Assembly (NCBI GenBank): GCA_046729215.1
Contig: JBKPGE010000138.1
Coordinates: 1 to 27,768, forward strand
Direction of reading: 5' to 3'
Origin: JACDAN01 sp046729215
GTDB lineage: Bacteria > Actinomycetota > Thermoleophilia > Gaiellales > Gaiellaceae
Length of the DNA stretch: 27,768 bases
In this document: positions 7,277 to 14,885 of the stretch, in pieces
Layout: each line of letters starts with the position of its first letter
Position numbering within the stretch: the first letter of the stretch is position 1
Notes under the pieces: generated by a model
The model's input: only the letters and a program-made list of their open reading frames with translations
What the model was told of the DNA's origin: nothing
Databases searched by the model: none
Made by a program: the position numbers and the translations under genes

Positions 7277-8181
7277 CGCTCGGACCTCCAGGAGAGCCGG
7301 CCGCAGAAGTGCTCGTTCAATGCGAGCAGCATCAGTAGGAGGAGCGCGAGACCGGCGAGGCCCGCGGGGACACCCGCGCGCTCGGCGCGCTCGCGCGCAT
7401 CGAGCAGCCGGCCTGGCGCGAGGTCGGTGTAGTCGACGAAGTTCTCACGCCCGACCAGGCGCTCGAAGAAGGCGCGGTCGTCGTCGAACGGATTCAGCGC
7501 GACGATGCGAACCGGGATCTTCTCGTTCCGGTAAATGATCAGCTCGCGAGTCAGGAGCGAGATGTCAAGGAGCGAGTCGTCGAGGTCGCTGATGAGCAGC
7601 ACGCCGCGGGCCTTGGCGTTGTGACGCTCGAGGATGCCGCGCGCCATCTTGAGGGCGAGCGAGATCACGGTCCCGCCTCGATAGCTCCGGTCCCAGGGCG
7701 TCACCGACTTGCGCCGAATGAGGGCCGCTTCCTTGGAGTCGGCCGGAATCTCGCGCATCCCCGGCGCGCACGGGACCCCCCGCTGCTTGAGACAGACGTT
7801 CGGGAACGGCGAGATGGCGCGGATGATCGGCCGCAGCTCCGCAGAGCTCGTCCCGGGTGGAACGGCCTCGTACGGGATCCCCGAGAAGAGAACGAGCCCG
7901 AAGTCCTGTCCGGAATCGGCGAGGTAATCGAGTGGATCGACCGAGCGGCGGTCGGGCCGGCCGATACTCGCCGAGAGGTCGAGAACGACGACGCCGCTCC
8001 TGGCACCCTTCGCGAGCGCGGCATCGCTCGAACCGACCCTCTGGGACAGGAGCGCCGCCAGCGCCACGACGACAACGAGCGCGACCGCCAGCACGATACG
8101 CACGATCGTCGTCCGCCGGGCCGGGTCCCTCAGGCGCAGCGCGTCCACGAGCGGGATCGCCTGACGGTCCCTGCGCCTCAC
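7273..8181 (-). CDS. VWA-domain membrane protein with an ectodomain cysteine pair
   Basis: A 302-aa Bat-type protein: N-terminal TM segment (about 27-45), a VWA domain with MIDAS DLSASIG (68-74), RGGTVISLAL and ISDLDDS, and a C-terminal TM segment (about 272-293). It carries NVCLKQRGVPC (Cys130 and Cys138), an insertion I do not associate with standard VWA folds. If the domain faces outward, as in BatA, these two could form a disulfide. The GTG start overlaps the upstream stop (GTGA) and the stop overlaps the TPR gene (ATGA), so it is tightly coupled on both sides. Exact orthology to BatA or BatB cannot be settled by eye. Confidence 0.82.
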   Translation of the reverse strand: MRRRDRQAIPLVDALRLRDPARRTTIVRIVLAVALVVVVALAALLSQRVGSSDAALAKGARSGVVVLDLSASIGRPDRRSVDPLDYLADSGQDFGLVLFSGIPYEAVPPGTSSAELRPIIRAISPFPNVCLKQRGVPCAPGMREIPADSKEAALIRRKSVTPWDRSYRGGTVISLALKMARGILERHNAKARGVLLISDLDDSLLDISLLTRELIIYRNEKIPVRIVALNPFDDDRAFFERLVGRENFVDYTDLAPGRLLDARERAERAGVPAGLAGLALLLLMLLALNEHFCGRLSWRSER

Positions 8182-9083
8182 GTTCCCTCCGAGATCACAC
8201 GCTCGACCTCCGTGGACAGCGGGTTGACGACGGCTTCGCCGGGCGACCGCTGTGACCAGGCGATGCGGCTCGCGTCCTGCGCGAGGTCCGGGTTGCTGGC
8301 GCGCTTCAGCTCCACCGACAAACGCTCGAGCGCTTTGCGGCCCTCGTCCGTGCGCCCGGACTTCGAGGACTCACGGACCAAGGCGAGTGCCCGCTCGAGC
8401 GCGCTGCGCCGGTCGATGACGCCCCAGAGGCGCGTCGCCAGCCGTTCCAGCGGCAGCAGCCGCAGGATGAGGACCAGCGCGCCGAGCGCGAACAGCGCGG
8501 CGAGCAGCAGTGCGACGAACTCGACCCATCCGGGCCCGACGCGGTAGGTCGCCGACGGGAGGTCCCGGTACTCGGCGCGGAGCAAGCCCTGCCAGAGCCG
8601 GCCGGGTGCGATTCGTCCAGCGACGCGGAGCGGCTGCCAGTCGATCGTGGCCGACTGGGGAGTCGACGAATCCCGAGGCTGGTACTCGACCGTCGCAAGG
8701 CCGAAGTCGACCCGCCCTGTCTTCTTCGGCAGGCACTTCGCGGTCATGCACGCGAGCGTGTAGTCGTACCGGAGCCGCGTCATCCGGCCCACGTCGTTCC
8801 GGCTCACTTGGCGCTTTTGCAACGCGCGGTAAGGCGCGAAGTTCGAGTGGATCTGGACGCTGTCCGGATCGACGGCGCCTCGGTCGAGCACGACCTCGAC
8901 CCGCGCTTGGACCGCATCTGCGAACAGATGTTGCTGTGGAGTGAGGGTGGCGCTCGCGACCAGCGGCCGGTCGAGCGCCTGTTGCGGCTCCGAATCCCAC
9001 GCCCACCAGGCGATGACCGCCGCGAGCGCGAGGACGAGCAGGCCGGCGCCGACAAGCGCTGCGAAGAGCCGCCGCTCCCTCAA
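8178..9083 (-). CDS. Two-TM protein of the Bat operon, BatD-like position
   Basis: About 301 aa with a TM segment at about 7-28, an ectodomain of some 155 residues, a second TM segment at about 188-210 and a basic cytoplasmic tail of about 90 residues. The ectodomain contains ACMTAKC (Cys112, Cys117) next to beta-rich sequence, resembling the beta-sandwich ectodomain of BatD-like proteins, but I cannot assign a family. The start is chosen as TTG at 9083: it overlaps the DUF58 stop in a TTGA junction, and the GAGGG at complement 9091-9095 is seven bases upstream. The GTG at 9089 leaves only one base after GAGGG. The hemC-hemD junction in this window is also TTGA. Confidence 0.68.
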   Translation of the reverse strand: MRERRLFAALVGAGLLVLALAAVIAWWAWDSEPQQALDRPLVASATLTPQQHLFADAVQARVEVVLDRGAVDPDSVQIHSNFAPYRALQKRQVSRNDVGRMTRLRYDYTLACMTAKCLPKKTGRVDFGLATVEYQPRDSSTPQSATIDWQPLRVAGRIAPGRLWQGLLRAEYRDLPSATYRVGPGWVEFVALLLAALFALGALVLILRLLPLERLATRLWGVIDRRSALERALALVRESSKSGRTDEGRKALERLSVELKRASNPDLAQDASRIAWSQRSPGEAVVNPLSTEVERVISEGT

Positions 9084-10027
9084 AGCCACGCCCTCGTTCC
9101 GGTGCGGCGGAGCTCGACCCATTCGAGGAAGCGCGTGAAGATCTCGTCCCGGTCGCTCGTCGTGAGCACGATGGCTTCTAGTCCGAGCGCCCCGAGCTCG
9201 GCCAGCGTCTCGCGCGTTCGCTCCTCGTTTGCAGCGCGCCGCTCGCGCGCCTCCCGCCGGCTCAGCCGAACAAGACGTTTCCGGCTGTTCCCCGGCTCCG
9301 CGAGCGGAATCACTACGGACCCCACCTCGGGGAAGCTCTGCTCCCAGACCGGATCCTGGATCACGACCGGGACGATCTCCCAGGGCATCTCGAGGATCGT
9401 CGACCACGAGTCCGCGGACGGCCTGTTCAGGAAGTCCGAGAGGACGAAGACGAACGTTCCGGCCGGGAGCGAGCGCCGCAGCGGCGCGAGGAAGGAGAAG
9501 GCGCGGTCGAGATTGTCCTCGGGAGCCAGGTAGAGCGGAAACAGCAGGTCGGACTCCTTGACCCGCCAGAAATCGGTCTGCCCATGCGGCGGCCGCCAGA
9601 ACGGGGTCCCGGCGCCGTTGCCGTTCCCGCCGCTCGCGAAGTCGAGGTACCCGATGAGTCCGCGTGCCTTTGCCGCAGAGTCGGCGATCATCGAGCCGGC
9701 CTCGAGCATCACCTTCGGCTTCGAGAGCCACGGGAAGCCGGGCGGATAGAGCTCCATCGCGGGGCGCCGGTCACACACGACGACGACGCGAGGCGCCTCT
9801 TCCGCATAGTGCTCCCGGACGATGAACTCATCCTGTCCGTGAGCAGTGGAGATCTTGGCCGACGCGGCCCAGTCGATCGACTCGAAGGTGTCTCCGGGCT
9901 CGTACGGCCGAGAGCTGGCGACGCTCGAGCCCTGTCCCCGTTTCGCGCTGTTCACACTCCCGAACGCGAGACCGACCAGCCGCCGGCGGGGAGTGAGCGG
10001 GAAGGTGAGCTCAGTCGGTCCGCTCAC
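9080..10027 (-). CDS. DUF58 domain protein of the MoxR/Bat operon
   Basis: A 315-aa DUF58 protein. The family core GSVNSAKRGQGSSVASSRPY..GD..ESIDW occupies about residues 23-53 (family GxxxSxxxGxGxEFxxxRxYxxGDdxRxIDW). The VVVVCDRRPAM segment begins the VWA-like part, but the Asp is not followed by a DxSxS metal site. Unlike many DUF58 proteins it has no obvious N-terminal TM helices, so it is probably cytoplasmic. It follows MoxR with a 17-bp overlap, using a GTG start at 10027, and overlaps the next gene by four bases. DUF58 proteins nearly always accompany MoxR ATPases. Their role is poorly defined. Confidence 0.88.
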   Translation of the reverse strand: MSGPTELTFPLTPRRRLVGLAFGSVNSAKRGQGSSVASSRPYEPGDTFESIDWAASAKISTAHGQDEFIVREHYAEEAPRVVVVCDRRPAMELYPPGFPWLSKPKVMLEAGSMIADSAAKARGLIGYLDFASGGNGNGAGTPFWRPPHGQTDFWRVKESDLLFPLYLAPEDNLDRAFSFLAPLRRSLPAGTFVFVLSDFLNRPSADSWSTILEMPWEIVPVVIQDPVWEQSFPEVGSVVIPLAEPGNSRKRLVRLSRREARERRAANEERTRETLAELGALGLEAIVLTTSDRDEIFTRFLEWVELRRTGTRAWL

Positions 10028-11060
10028 CGAGACGCACGACCTCGCCGTCGCCGCCCAGGGCCGCCTCGGGCCGTGGAGCAGCTTCGAGGCAGCGCGCTTT
10101 GAAGTCCTGCAATGCCTGGACGCGGCCGATCTTCCGCACCTCCACGAGGAAGGACGGTGTGAACAGGATGCGGTGCCCTAGGACGGGCAGGAACAGCAAT
10201 TCGACGTCCTCCGGCACGACGTAGTCGCGCCCGCTGAGCAGCGCCCAGCCGCGGGCTGCGCGCTCGAGCGCGAGGCTGCCGCGGACCGACGCGCCGATCG
10301 AGACGATGTCGAGTCCGCGCGTGGCACGGACGAGCTCGATGATCCAGCGTTGAAGGAGCTCGTCGACGTACACCTCTTCGCTCGCGTGCTGGAAGTCCGT
10401 GACCTCCTCGATTCGGGCGACCGCGCCGATGTCGCCCAGGGGGTGGCCGTGCCGCTGGTCGCGAACGATCTCGAGCTCCTCCTCGCTTCCCGGGTAGCCA
10501 AGGGCGGTCCTGAGGAAGAAGCGGTCGAGCTGGGCCTCGGGAAGCGGGAACGTGCCCTCGAGCTCGATCGGGTTCTGAGTGGCCAGGACCATGAACGGCT
10601 CGGCCAGCTCGCGCGTGACGCCGTCGGTCGTCACCTGGCGCTCGGCCATCGCCTCGAGCAGCGCCGACTGCGTCTTGGGCATGGCCCGGTTGATCTCGTC
10701 GACGAGGAGGACATTGGAGAAGATCGGCCCGGGCCGAAACTCGAAGTCGCGGAGCTGCTGGTTCCAGATCGAGAGGCCGGTGACGTCAGTGGCCTGGAGG
10801 TCTGGCGTGCACTGGATTCGGGAGGGCTCGGCGTCCTCGATCGACAGGGCGATCGCGCGCGCGAGCACCGTCTTGGCAGTCCCAGGCACGTCCTCGAAGA
10901 GGACATGGCCCTTGCAGGCAAGTGCGGTGAGTACGAGCTTGATCTCATCGCGCTTGCCGCGGACGGCGATTTCGATGTTGTCGAGGATGCGCCCGGCGAC
11001 ATCGGCGGCGCGCTCCAGCTGCTCGTCGTTTCGTTGGGGGGTCGGTCCAGCGGTCTTCAT
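10011..11060 (-). CDS. MoxR-family AAA+ ATPase
   Basis: A 349-aa AAA+ ATPase of the MoxR family, thought to act as a chaperone that remodels VWA-domain partners. It shows the variant Walker A VPGTAKT (about 58-64), the PDLQATDVTG segment, Walker B LLVDEINR, sensor 1 ATQNP, and the family segment EGTFPLPEAQLDRF. It is the first gene of the six-gene operon and is followed by DUF58 with an overlap. The ATG start at 11060 has no strong ribosome site, but TATATT lies nine bases upstream (complement of 11070-11075), so transcription probably starts at or near the start codon. The 58-bp gap to the YchF-like gene suggests a separate promoter. Confidence 0.93.
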   Translation of the reverse strand: MKTAGPTPQRNDEQLERAADVAGRILDNIEIAVRGKRDEIKLVLTALACKGHVLFEDVPGTAKTVLARAIALSIEDAEPSRIQCTPDLQATDVTGLSIWNQQLRDFEFRPGPIFSNVLLVDEINRAMPKTQSALLEAMAERQVTTDGVTRELAEPFMVLATQNPIELEGTFPLPEAQLDRFFLRTALGYPGSEEELEIVRDQRHGHPLGDIGAVARIEEVTDFQHASEEVYVDELLQRWIIELVRATRGLDIVSIGASVRGSLALERAARGWALLSGRDYVVPEDVELLFLPVLGHRILFTPSFLVEVRKIGRVQALQDFKARCLEAAPRPEAALGGDGEVVRLGERTD

Positions 11061-11069
11061 AGGTTGCTC

Positions 11070-11075
11070 AATATA
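11070..11075 (-). promoter_or_regulatory. Probable -10 element of the MoxR/Bat operon
   Basis: TATATT on the minus strand ends nine bases before the moxR ATG at 11060, predicting an almost leaderless mRNA. No good -35 hexamer is visible at 16-18 bp. Just upstream lies CGCGCTAAA (complement of 11078-11086), which is repeated in front of the YchF-like gene (complement of 12032-12040). Confidence 0.5.
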
Positions 11076-11118
11076 GGTTTAGCGCGCATTGACCTTCCAT
11101 TAAGCGGCCACCGAACCG

Positions 11119-12021
11119 TTAGACGTTAAATCTGACGTTCAGTAGGTCGCCGTCCTCGACAACGTACTCCTTGCCCTCGAGGCGCTGAAGGCCGCGGCGG
11201 GACGCTTCGGCGCGCGAGCCGGCTTCCGCGAGGTCGCGCCAGTGCACCACTTCACAGCGGATGAAGCCCCGCGCCATGTCCGTGTGGATCGTCCCGGCCG
11301 CCTCGAGCGCCGTCTGGCCGCGCCGCAGCGTCCAGGCGCGCGCCTCGTTCTCGTTCGCCGTGAAGAACGTCAGGAGGTCGAGCGATTCCTGCAGACGGCG
11401 GACGAGCTCATCGAGCGCGGACGGCTCCCCGTCCCGGAACGCGGCCGCCTCATCGGGAGGCAGCTCTGCGAGCTCCGCCTCGAGCTTGAGATCGATCCCA
11501 CCGGGCCCATTCACGACGGGGACGAGCGGCTTCGTCGTCAGTGGCTCGAGCTCGGGCGGGAGAACGCCGTCGTAATCACCGAGAGGACGCTCGGCGTCCA
11601 GATGGGCGAGCACCCGCTCGAGCTCCTCGACCTCGGCTCGCAGCTTCGGGTCGCCGGACTTCGCGTCCTTTTGCACCTTTTCCAGTCGCCGCTCGACGTG
11701 GTCTCGGTCGGCGATGAGGAGCTCGAGCTCCAGCGACTCCAGCTGCGCTTCGTCGCTCACCACACCGACCAAGGCGTCCGCGGCGCGAGCGGCGCCGAGC
11801 TGGGCGCTTGCCGGTCCCGGCAGGTCGACAACCCTGATCGCCGCCTGCGTCGCCTTCGGGGACCCGACGATGCGGGCGACCTCGGGCAGTCGGTCGTCGA
11901 GGATCGGCGCCACTCCGACGTGAGCCGTGCCGTAGTGGTCTGCAGCGGCTCCGGTCAGCGCCGTGAAGAGGGTGCTCTTTCCACTGCCGGGAAGCCCGAC
12001 GATCCCGACCTCCAGGGACAT
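11119..12021 (-). CDS. Shortened YchF-like GTPase/ATPase family protein
   Basis: A 300-aa relative of YchF/OLA1, which is normally about 360 aa. The N-terminus has the P-loop GLPGSGKST (about 9-17) and VVDLPGP in place of the family VDIAGL switch. The C-terminal third is a clear YchF helical/TGS end (LLTFFTANENEARAWTLRRG, IHTDMARGFIRCEVV, ending EDGDLLNVRFNV). What is missing is the GASKGEGLGN-type switch-2 loop and the NxxE base-recognition motif, replaced by VVNGPGG. Nucleotide choice and activity are therefore uncertain. It may be a paralogue next to a standard YchF elsewhere in the genome. TAAAAC lies eight bases before the ATG at 12021 and could be a leaderless -10. The gene follows the sigma-factor gene by 19 bp. 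Confidence 0.8.
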   Translation of the reverse strand: MSLEVGIVGLPGSGKSTLFTALTGAAADHYGTAHVGVAPILDDRLPEVARIVGSPKATQAAIRVVDLPGPASAQLGAARAADALVGVVSDEAQLESLELELLIADRDHVERRLEKVQKDAKSGDPKLRAEVEELERVLAHLDAERPLGDYDGVLPPELEPLTTKPLVPVVNGPGGIDLKLEAELAELPPDEAAAFRDGEPSALDELVRRLQESLDLLTFFTANENEARAWTLRRGQTALEAAGTIHTDMARGFIRCEVVHWRDLAEAGSRAEASRRGLQRLEGKEYVVEDGDLLNVRFNV

Positions 12022-12040
12022 CGGAGCACGTTTTAGCGCG

Positions 12041-12598
12041 CTAGCGCGTTACGTGCTTCTGCAGCGAGGCGAGCGCGCGATGCTGCAGCGACTTCACCGC
12101 CCCCTCGGTCTTGCCGAGAATCGCTGCGGCCTCGCCGTTCGAGAACCGGAAGACGAACTTCAGCGTCAGCACCTGGCGCTGCTCCGGGGAGAGCCGCTCG
12201 ATCAGCGTCAGCATGCTCGTGTCCCCGAGATAGGCCAGCGCCTGCTCCTCGGCCGATGTTTCCTCGCCCTGGACGTGCTCGGGGATGTCCTCCTCCGGCT
12301 GCCAGCGGCGGCTGGCACGGAAGTGGTCCATCGCCAGGTTGTGGGCGATGCGAAAGAGCCAGGCCGAGAAAGGCACCGAGCGCCACTGGAAGCGGCCGAT
12401 CGCCTCGAGCATCCGCAGGAATGTCTGCGTCGTGAGGTCCTCGGCGTCGTGCCGGCTCCCCACGCTCATGTGCAGATAGCTGTAGATCCGGTCGAAGTGG
12501 AGGAGGTAGAGCTCCTCCAGCGCCCCGCGGTCGCCGCGCTGCGCCCGTTCGACGAGCGCGCGCACTCGTCCACTCTCGTCCCGGCGGGTCGCCGGCAT
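12041..12598 (-). CDS. ECF-type sigma-70 family RNA polymerase sigma factor
   Basis: About 185 aa. Sigma region 2 is seen in ALEELYLLHFDRIYSYL, HDAEDLTTQTFLRML and AWLFRIAHNLAMDHFR. Region 4 is LSPEQRQVLTLKFV..FSNGEAAAILGKTEGAVKSLQHRAL, the helix-turn-helix that reads the -35 box. There is no region 1.1 or 3 and no fused extra domain. I chose ATG at 12598; an in-frame GTG at 12622 would add eight residues, and neither has a clear ribosome site. No zinc-finger anti-sigma gene lies beside it, which is unusual for ECF factors, so control by another route or an unlinked anti-sigma is inferred. The YchF-like gene lies 19 bp downstream. Confidence 0.9.
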   Translation of the reverse strand: MPATRRDESGRVRALVERAQRGDRGALEELYLLHFDRIYSYLHMSVGSRHDAEDLTTQTFLRMLEAIGRFQWRSVPFSAWLFRIAHNLAMDHFRASRRWQPEEDIPEHVQGEETSAEEQALAYLGDTSMLTLIERLSPEQRQVLTLKFVFRFSNGEAAAILGKTEGAVKSLQHRALASLQKHVTR

Positions 12599-12673
12599 TG
12601 CCGCACTGATGCTTGCGAGCACGGAAAGGGCATGCCCGGCTGCCCTCAGAACGTAACGCGGCGCAGCCGGGAT

Positions 12674-12904
12674 CTAGCCGGAGAAGCCGAGTCTGCCCTC
12701 GCGGTGAAACCGCTTCAGATACACGACCCGGTCGAGGGCGACTGTGTAGCGACCGTCCTCGGCCTCGAGCACGACAGAGCCGTCCTTCCTCGCCGCAAGC
12801 GCCGCCTCGAGCTCGTCAGCGTCCTTGCTCGGCACGACGGCGCTCATGATCTGGCTGCCCTCGAAGCCGACCTCGATCCGGATCTCGTCCTCGTTCGTGC
12901 TCAT
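12674..12904 (-). CDS. Small acidic protein of unknown function, possibly DUF3107-like
   Basis: A 76-aa protein. The pattern IRIEVGFEGSQIMSAVVPSKDADELEAALAARKDGSVVLEAEDGRYTVALDRVVYLKRF suggests a small beta-alpha-beta-beta fold: strand, loop, a charged helix (about 28-39), then three strands. This resembles actinobacterial DUF3107 proteins in length and in the final VxLxxVxYL strand, but the match is by eye only. The ATG start overlaps the methylmalonyl-CoA epimerase stop in an ATGA junction, so it is expressed with that gene. The ECF sigma gene follows, after a 51-75 bp gap depending on its start. No function is proposed. Confidence 0.7.
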   Translation of the reverse strand: MSTNEDEIRIEVGFEGSQIMSAVVPSKDADELEAALAARKDGSVVLEAEDGRYTVALDRVVYLKRFHREGRLGFSG

Positions 12905-13302
12905 CGCGCCACTAGCTCAGAGAGTACGCCGTGGGCCGCGTCAGGGTGCACGAAGGCAACCTGCAGGCCGAAGAGGCCCGGGCGTGGCGTCTCGTCGATC
13001 AACTCCGCGCCGCGATCGGCAAGGTCCCGCAGAGCGGCCGGGAGGTCTGCGACCTCGTAGGCGACGTGGTGCATGCCCGGACCGCGCTTGGCCAGGAACT
13101 TCCCGACAGGCGTCTCGTTGCCGAGGGAAGCCATCAGCTCCACGCGGCCCGCACCCATGCGCATCGACGCCGCCTCGACGCCCTGGTCCTCGACCGTGGC
13201 GCGGTGCTCGACGGCGGAGCCGAAGAGGCGCTCGTAGGTGTCGACGGCCTCGTCCAGGTCGTCCACCGCCATTCCGACGTGGTGAATCCGGAGCGCCTCC
13301 AC
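12901..13302 (-). CDS. mce: Methylmalonyl-CoA epimerase (VOC family)
   Basis: A 133-aa glyoxalase/VOC-fold protein that matches methylmalonyl-CoA epimerase, which interconverts the R and S forms of methylmalonyl-CoA in propionate and odd-chain or branched-chain catabolism. Key segments are IHHVGMAVDDLDEAV (metal His near residue 8), GRVELMASL (metal Glu), GPGMHHVAYEV (metal His) and GLFGLQVAFVHPDAAHGVLSEL at the end, typical of the family. The length is normal. The start is GTG at 13302, 13 bp after the FtsH-like stop. The mutase genes usually found nearby are not in this window. The small 76-aa gene follows with a four-base overlap. Confidence 0.88.
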   Translation of the reverse strand: MEALRIHHVGMAVDDLDEAVDTYERLFGSAVEHRATVEDQGVEAASMRMGAGRVELMASLGNETPVGKFLAKRGPGMHHVAYEVADLPAALRDLADRGAELIDETPRPGLFGLQVAFVHPDAAHGVLSELVAR

Positions 13303-13315
13303 GCCCCGATGCTAG

Positions 13316-14833
13316 TTATGCGTCGAGTTGTGGCAGAACGCGAATCGTCCCGACCGTCTCGCTCGCGCGCGATTCGGGAGCGACGTCGTGCAGCAGGGCC
13401 TCGAGGTCGTCGCGGTTCAGCGTCTCGCGGTCGAGGAGTGCGCCCGCGACGCGGTCGAGCGCCGAGCGGTGCTTCTCGAGCAGCCGAATCGCCTCGGCAT
13501 AGGCGCCGTCCGTGAGCCGCGCCTGCTCCTTGTCGCGCAGTCGCTTCGTCTCCTCCGAGAGTGCGTAGTTGTCGGCGCGCATCGTCCGCGAGGCGACTTC
13601 CTCCGACATGCCGTACTCGAACACCATCGCCCGGGCGAGAATCGTCACCTTCTCGAGGTCGTTGGCCGCGCCGTTCGTGACACGGTCGAAGACGACCTGT
13701 TCCGCGGCGCGGCCGGCGAGGCCGATCTTCATCCAGTCGATCAGCTCCTCCCGCGTGTGGAGGTAGCGGTCTTCGTCCGGGAGGTGGAACGTGTAGCCGA
13801 GGGCGTCTCCGCGCGCGACGATCGTCGCCTTCTGGACGGGCTCGCCCATCAGGTCGGCCTTGACGGCATGGCCGGCCTCGTGGTAGGCGAGGATCCGCTT
13901 CTCCTTCTCGGTCACGACGCGCCGCTGCTGAAGGCCCGCGACGACCCGCTCCATCGCTGACTCGAAGTTGAGCTGAGCGATGTCGTTGCGATTCTCGCGC
14001 GCCGCGAAGATCGCCGCCTCGTTGGCGACGTTCGCGAGATCGGCACCCGTGAGCCCGGCAGTCTGGCGCGCGACGAGGTGCAGGTCGACGTCCGGCGACA
14101 GCGGCTTCCCGCGTGTGTGCACGCGCAGGATCTCCTCGCGCCCGGCGAGATCCGGCGCGGAGACGAGAATCTGGCGGTCGAAGCGCCCGGGCCGGAGCAG
14201 CGCGGGGTCGAGATCCTGGAGCCGGTTCGAGGCGCCCATGACGATCACCTGGCCCTCGCTCTTGTTGAACCCGTCGAGCTCGACGAGCAGCTGGTTCAGT
14301 GTCTGGTCGTGCTCGCGATTGAGGCCGGCGCCCGTCCGCTTCATCCCGACTGCGTCGAGCTCGTCGATGAAGACGATGGCGGGTGCGTCGTTCCGCGCCT
14401 GCTCGAAGAGTTTCCGGATGCGCGCTGCGCCGAGGCCGGCGAACATCTCGACGAACGCCGACGCGCTCTGGGAGTAGAAGCTGGCGCGTGATTCGTGCGC
14501 GACGGCCTTCGCCAGCAGCGTCTTGCCGGTGCCGGGAGGCCCGTAGAGGAGGATCCCCTTCGGCACGCGCGCTCCGAGCCGCTCGAAGCGCTTCGGGTGG
14601 CGCAGGAAGTCCACGACCTCCCGCATCTCCGCCTTTGCCTCGGAGAGGCCCGCGACCTCCTCCCACGTCACCGAGCTGCGTGAGCTCGGCTTGACGTGGG
14701 TGGTCTTCACCCGCGGCATCAGCGACAGGCTGCGCCAGAGCAGGTAGATGATCAGCGAGAACATGACGATGGGGAGCCAGACGAACGCGATGCTCTCGAA
14801 TGAGCGCAGCAGCTCCAGCACGTCGAACGGCAT
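13316..14833 (-). CDS. FtsH-like AAA+ zinc metalloprotease with a single N-terminal TM segment
   Basis: A 505-aa FtsH-family membrane protease. One TM helix (about 15-36) leads directly to the AAA+ module: Walker A GPPGTGKT (98-105), pore segment FVEMFAGLGAARIR (127-140), Walker B IVFIDELDA, and second region of homology LRPGRFDR. The M41 peptidase has HEAGH (318-322) and the third zinc ligand Asp392 in AANDLEKVT. Canonical FtsH is about 610-650 aa with two TM helices around a periplasmic domain. Here the first TM and the periplasmic domain are missing, and the C-terminus is short. All catalytic residues are present, so it should be active. It is probably a second FtsH-type protease, with the classic one elsewhere. 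It is divergent from the nicotinamidase-like gene. Confidence 0.9.
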   Translation of the reverse strand: MPFDVLELLRSFESIAFVWLPIVMFSLIIYLLWRSLSLMPRVKTTHVKPSSRSSVTWEEVAGLSEAKAEMREVVDFLRHPKRFERLGARVPKGILLYGPPGTGKTLLAKAVAHESRASFYSQSASAFVEMFAGLGAARIRKLFEQARNDAPAIVFIDELDAVGMKRTGAGLNREHDQTLNQLLVELDGFNKSEGQVIVMGASNRLQDLDPALLRPGRFDRQILVSAPDLAGREEILRVHTRGKPLSPDVDLHLVARQTAGLTGADLANVANEAAIFAARENRNDIAQLNFESAMERVVAGLQQRRVVTEKEKRILAYHEAGHAVKADLMGEPVQKATIVARGDALGYTFHLPDEDRYLHTREELIDWMKIGLAGRAAEQVVFDRVTNGAANDLEKVTILARAMVFEYGMSEEVASRTMRADNYALSEETKRLRDKEQARLTDGAYAEAIRLLEKHRSALDRVAGALLDRETLNRDDLEALLHDVAPESRASETVGTIRVLPQLDA

Positions 14834-14885
14834 AGACCGGGTATCGGCAGCCGAGCGTGCGTCCTGTAGGGCAGACTAGAGCCGC

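Noticed and set aside
6068..7432. Long plus-strand ORF opposite the VWA and TPR genes
   Set aside because: Shadow of Bat-operon genes, with Arg/Glu-rich low-complexity translation.
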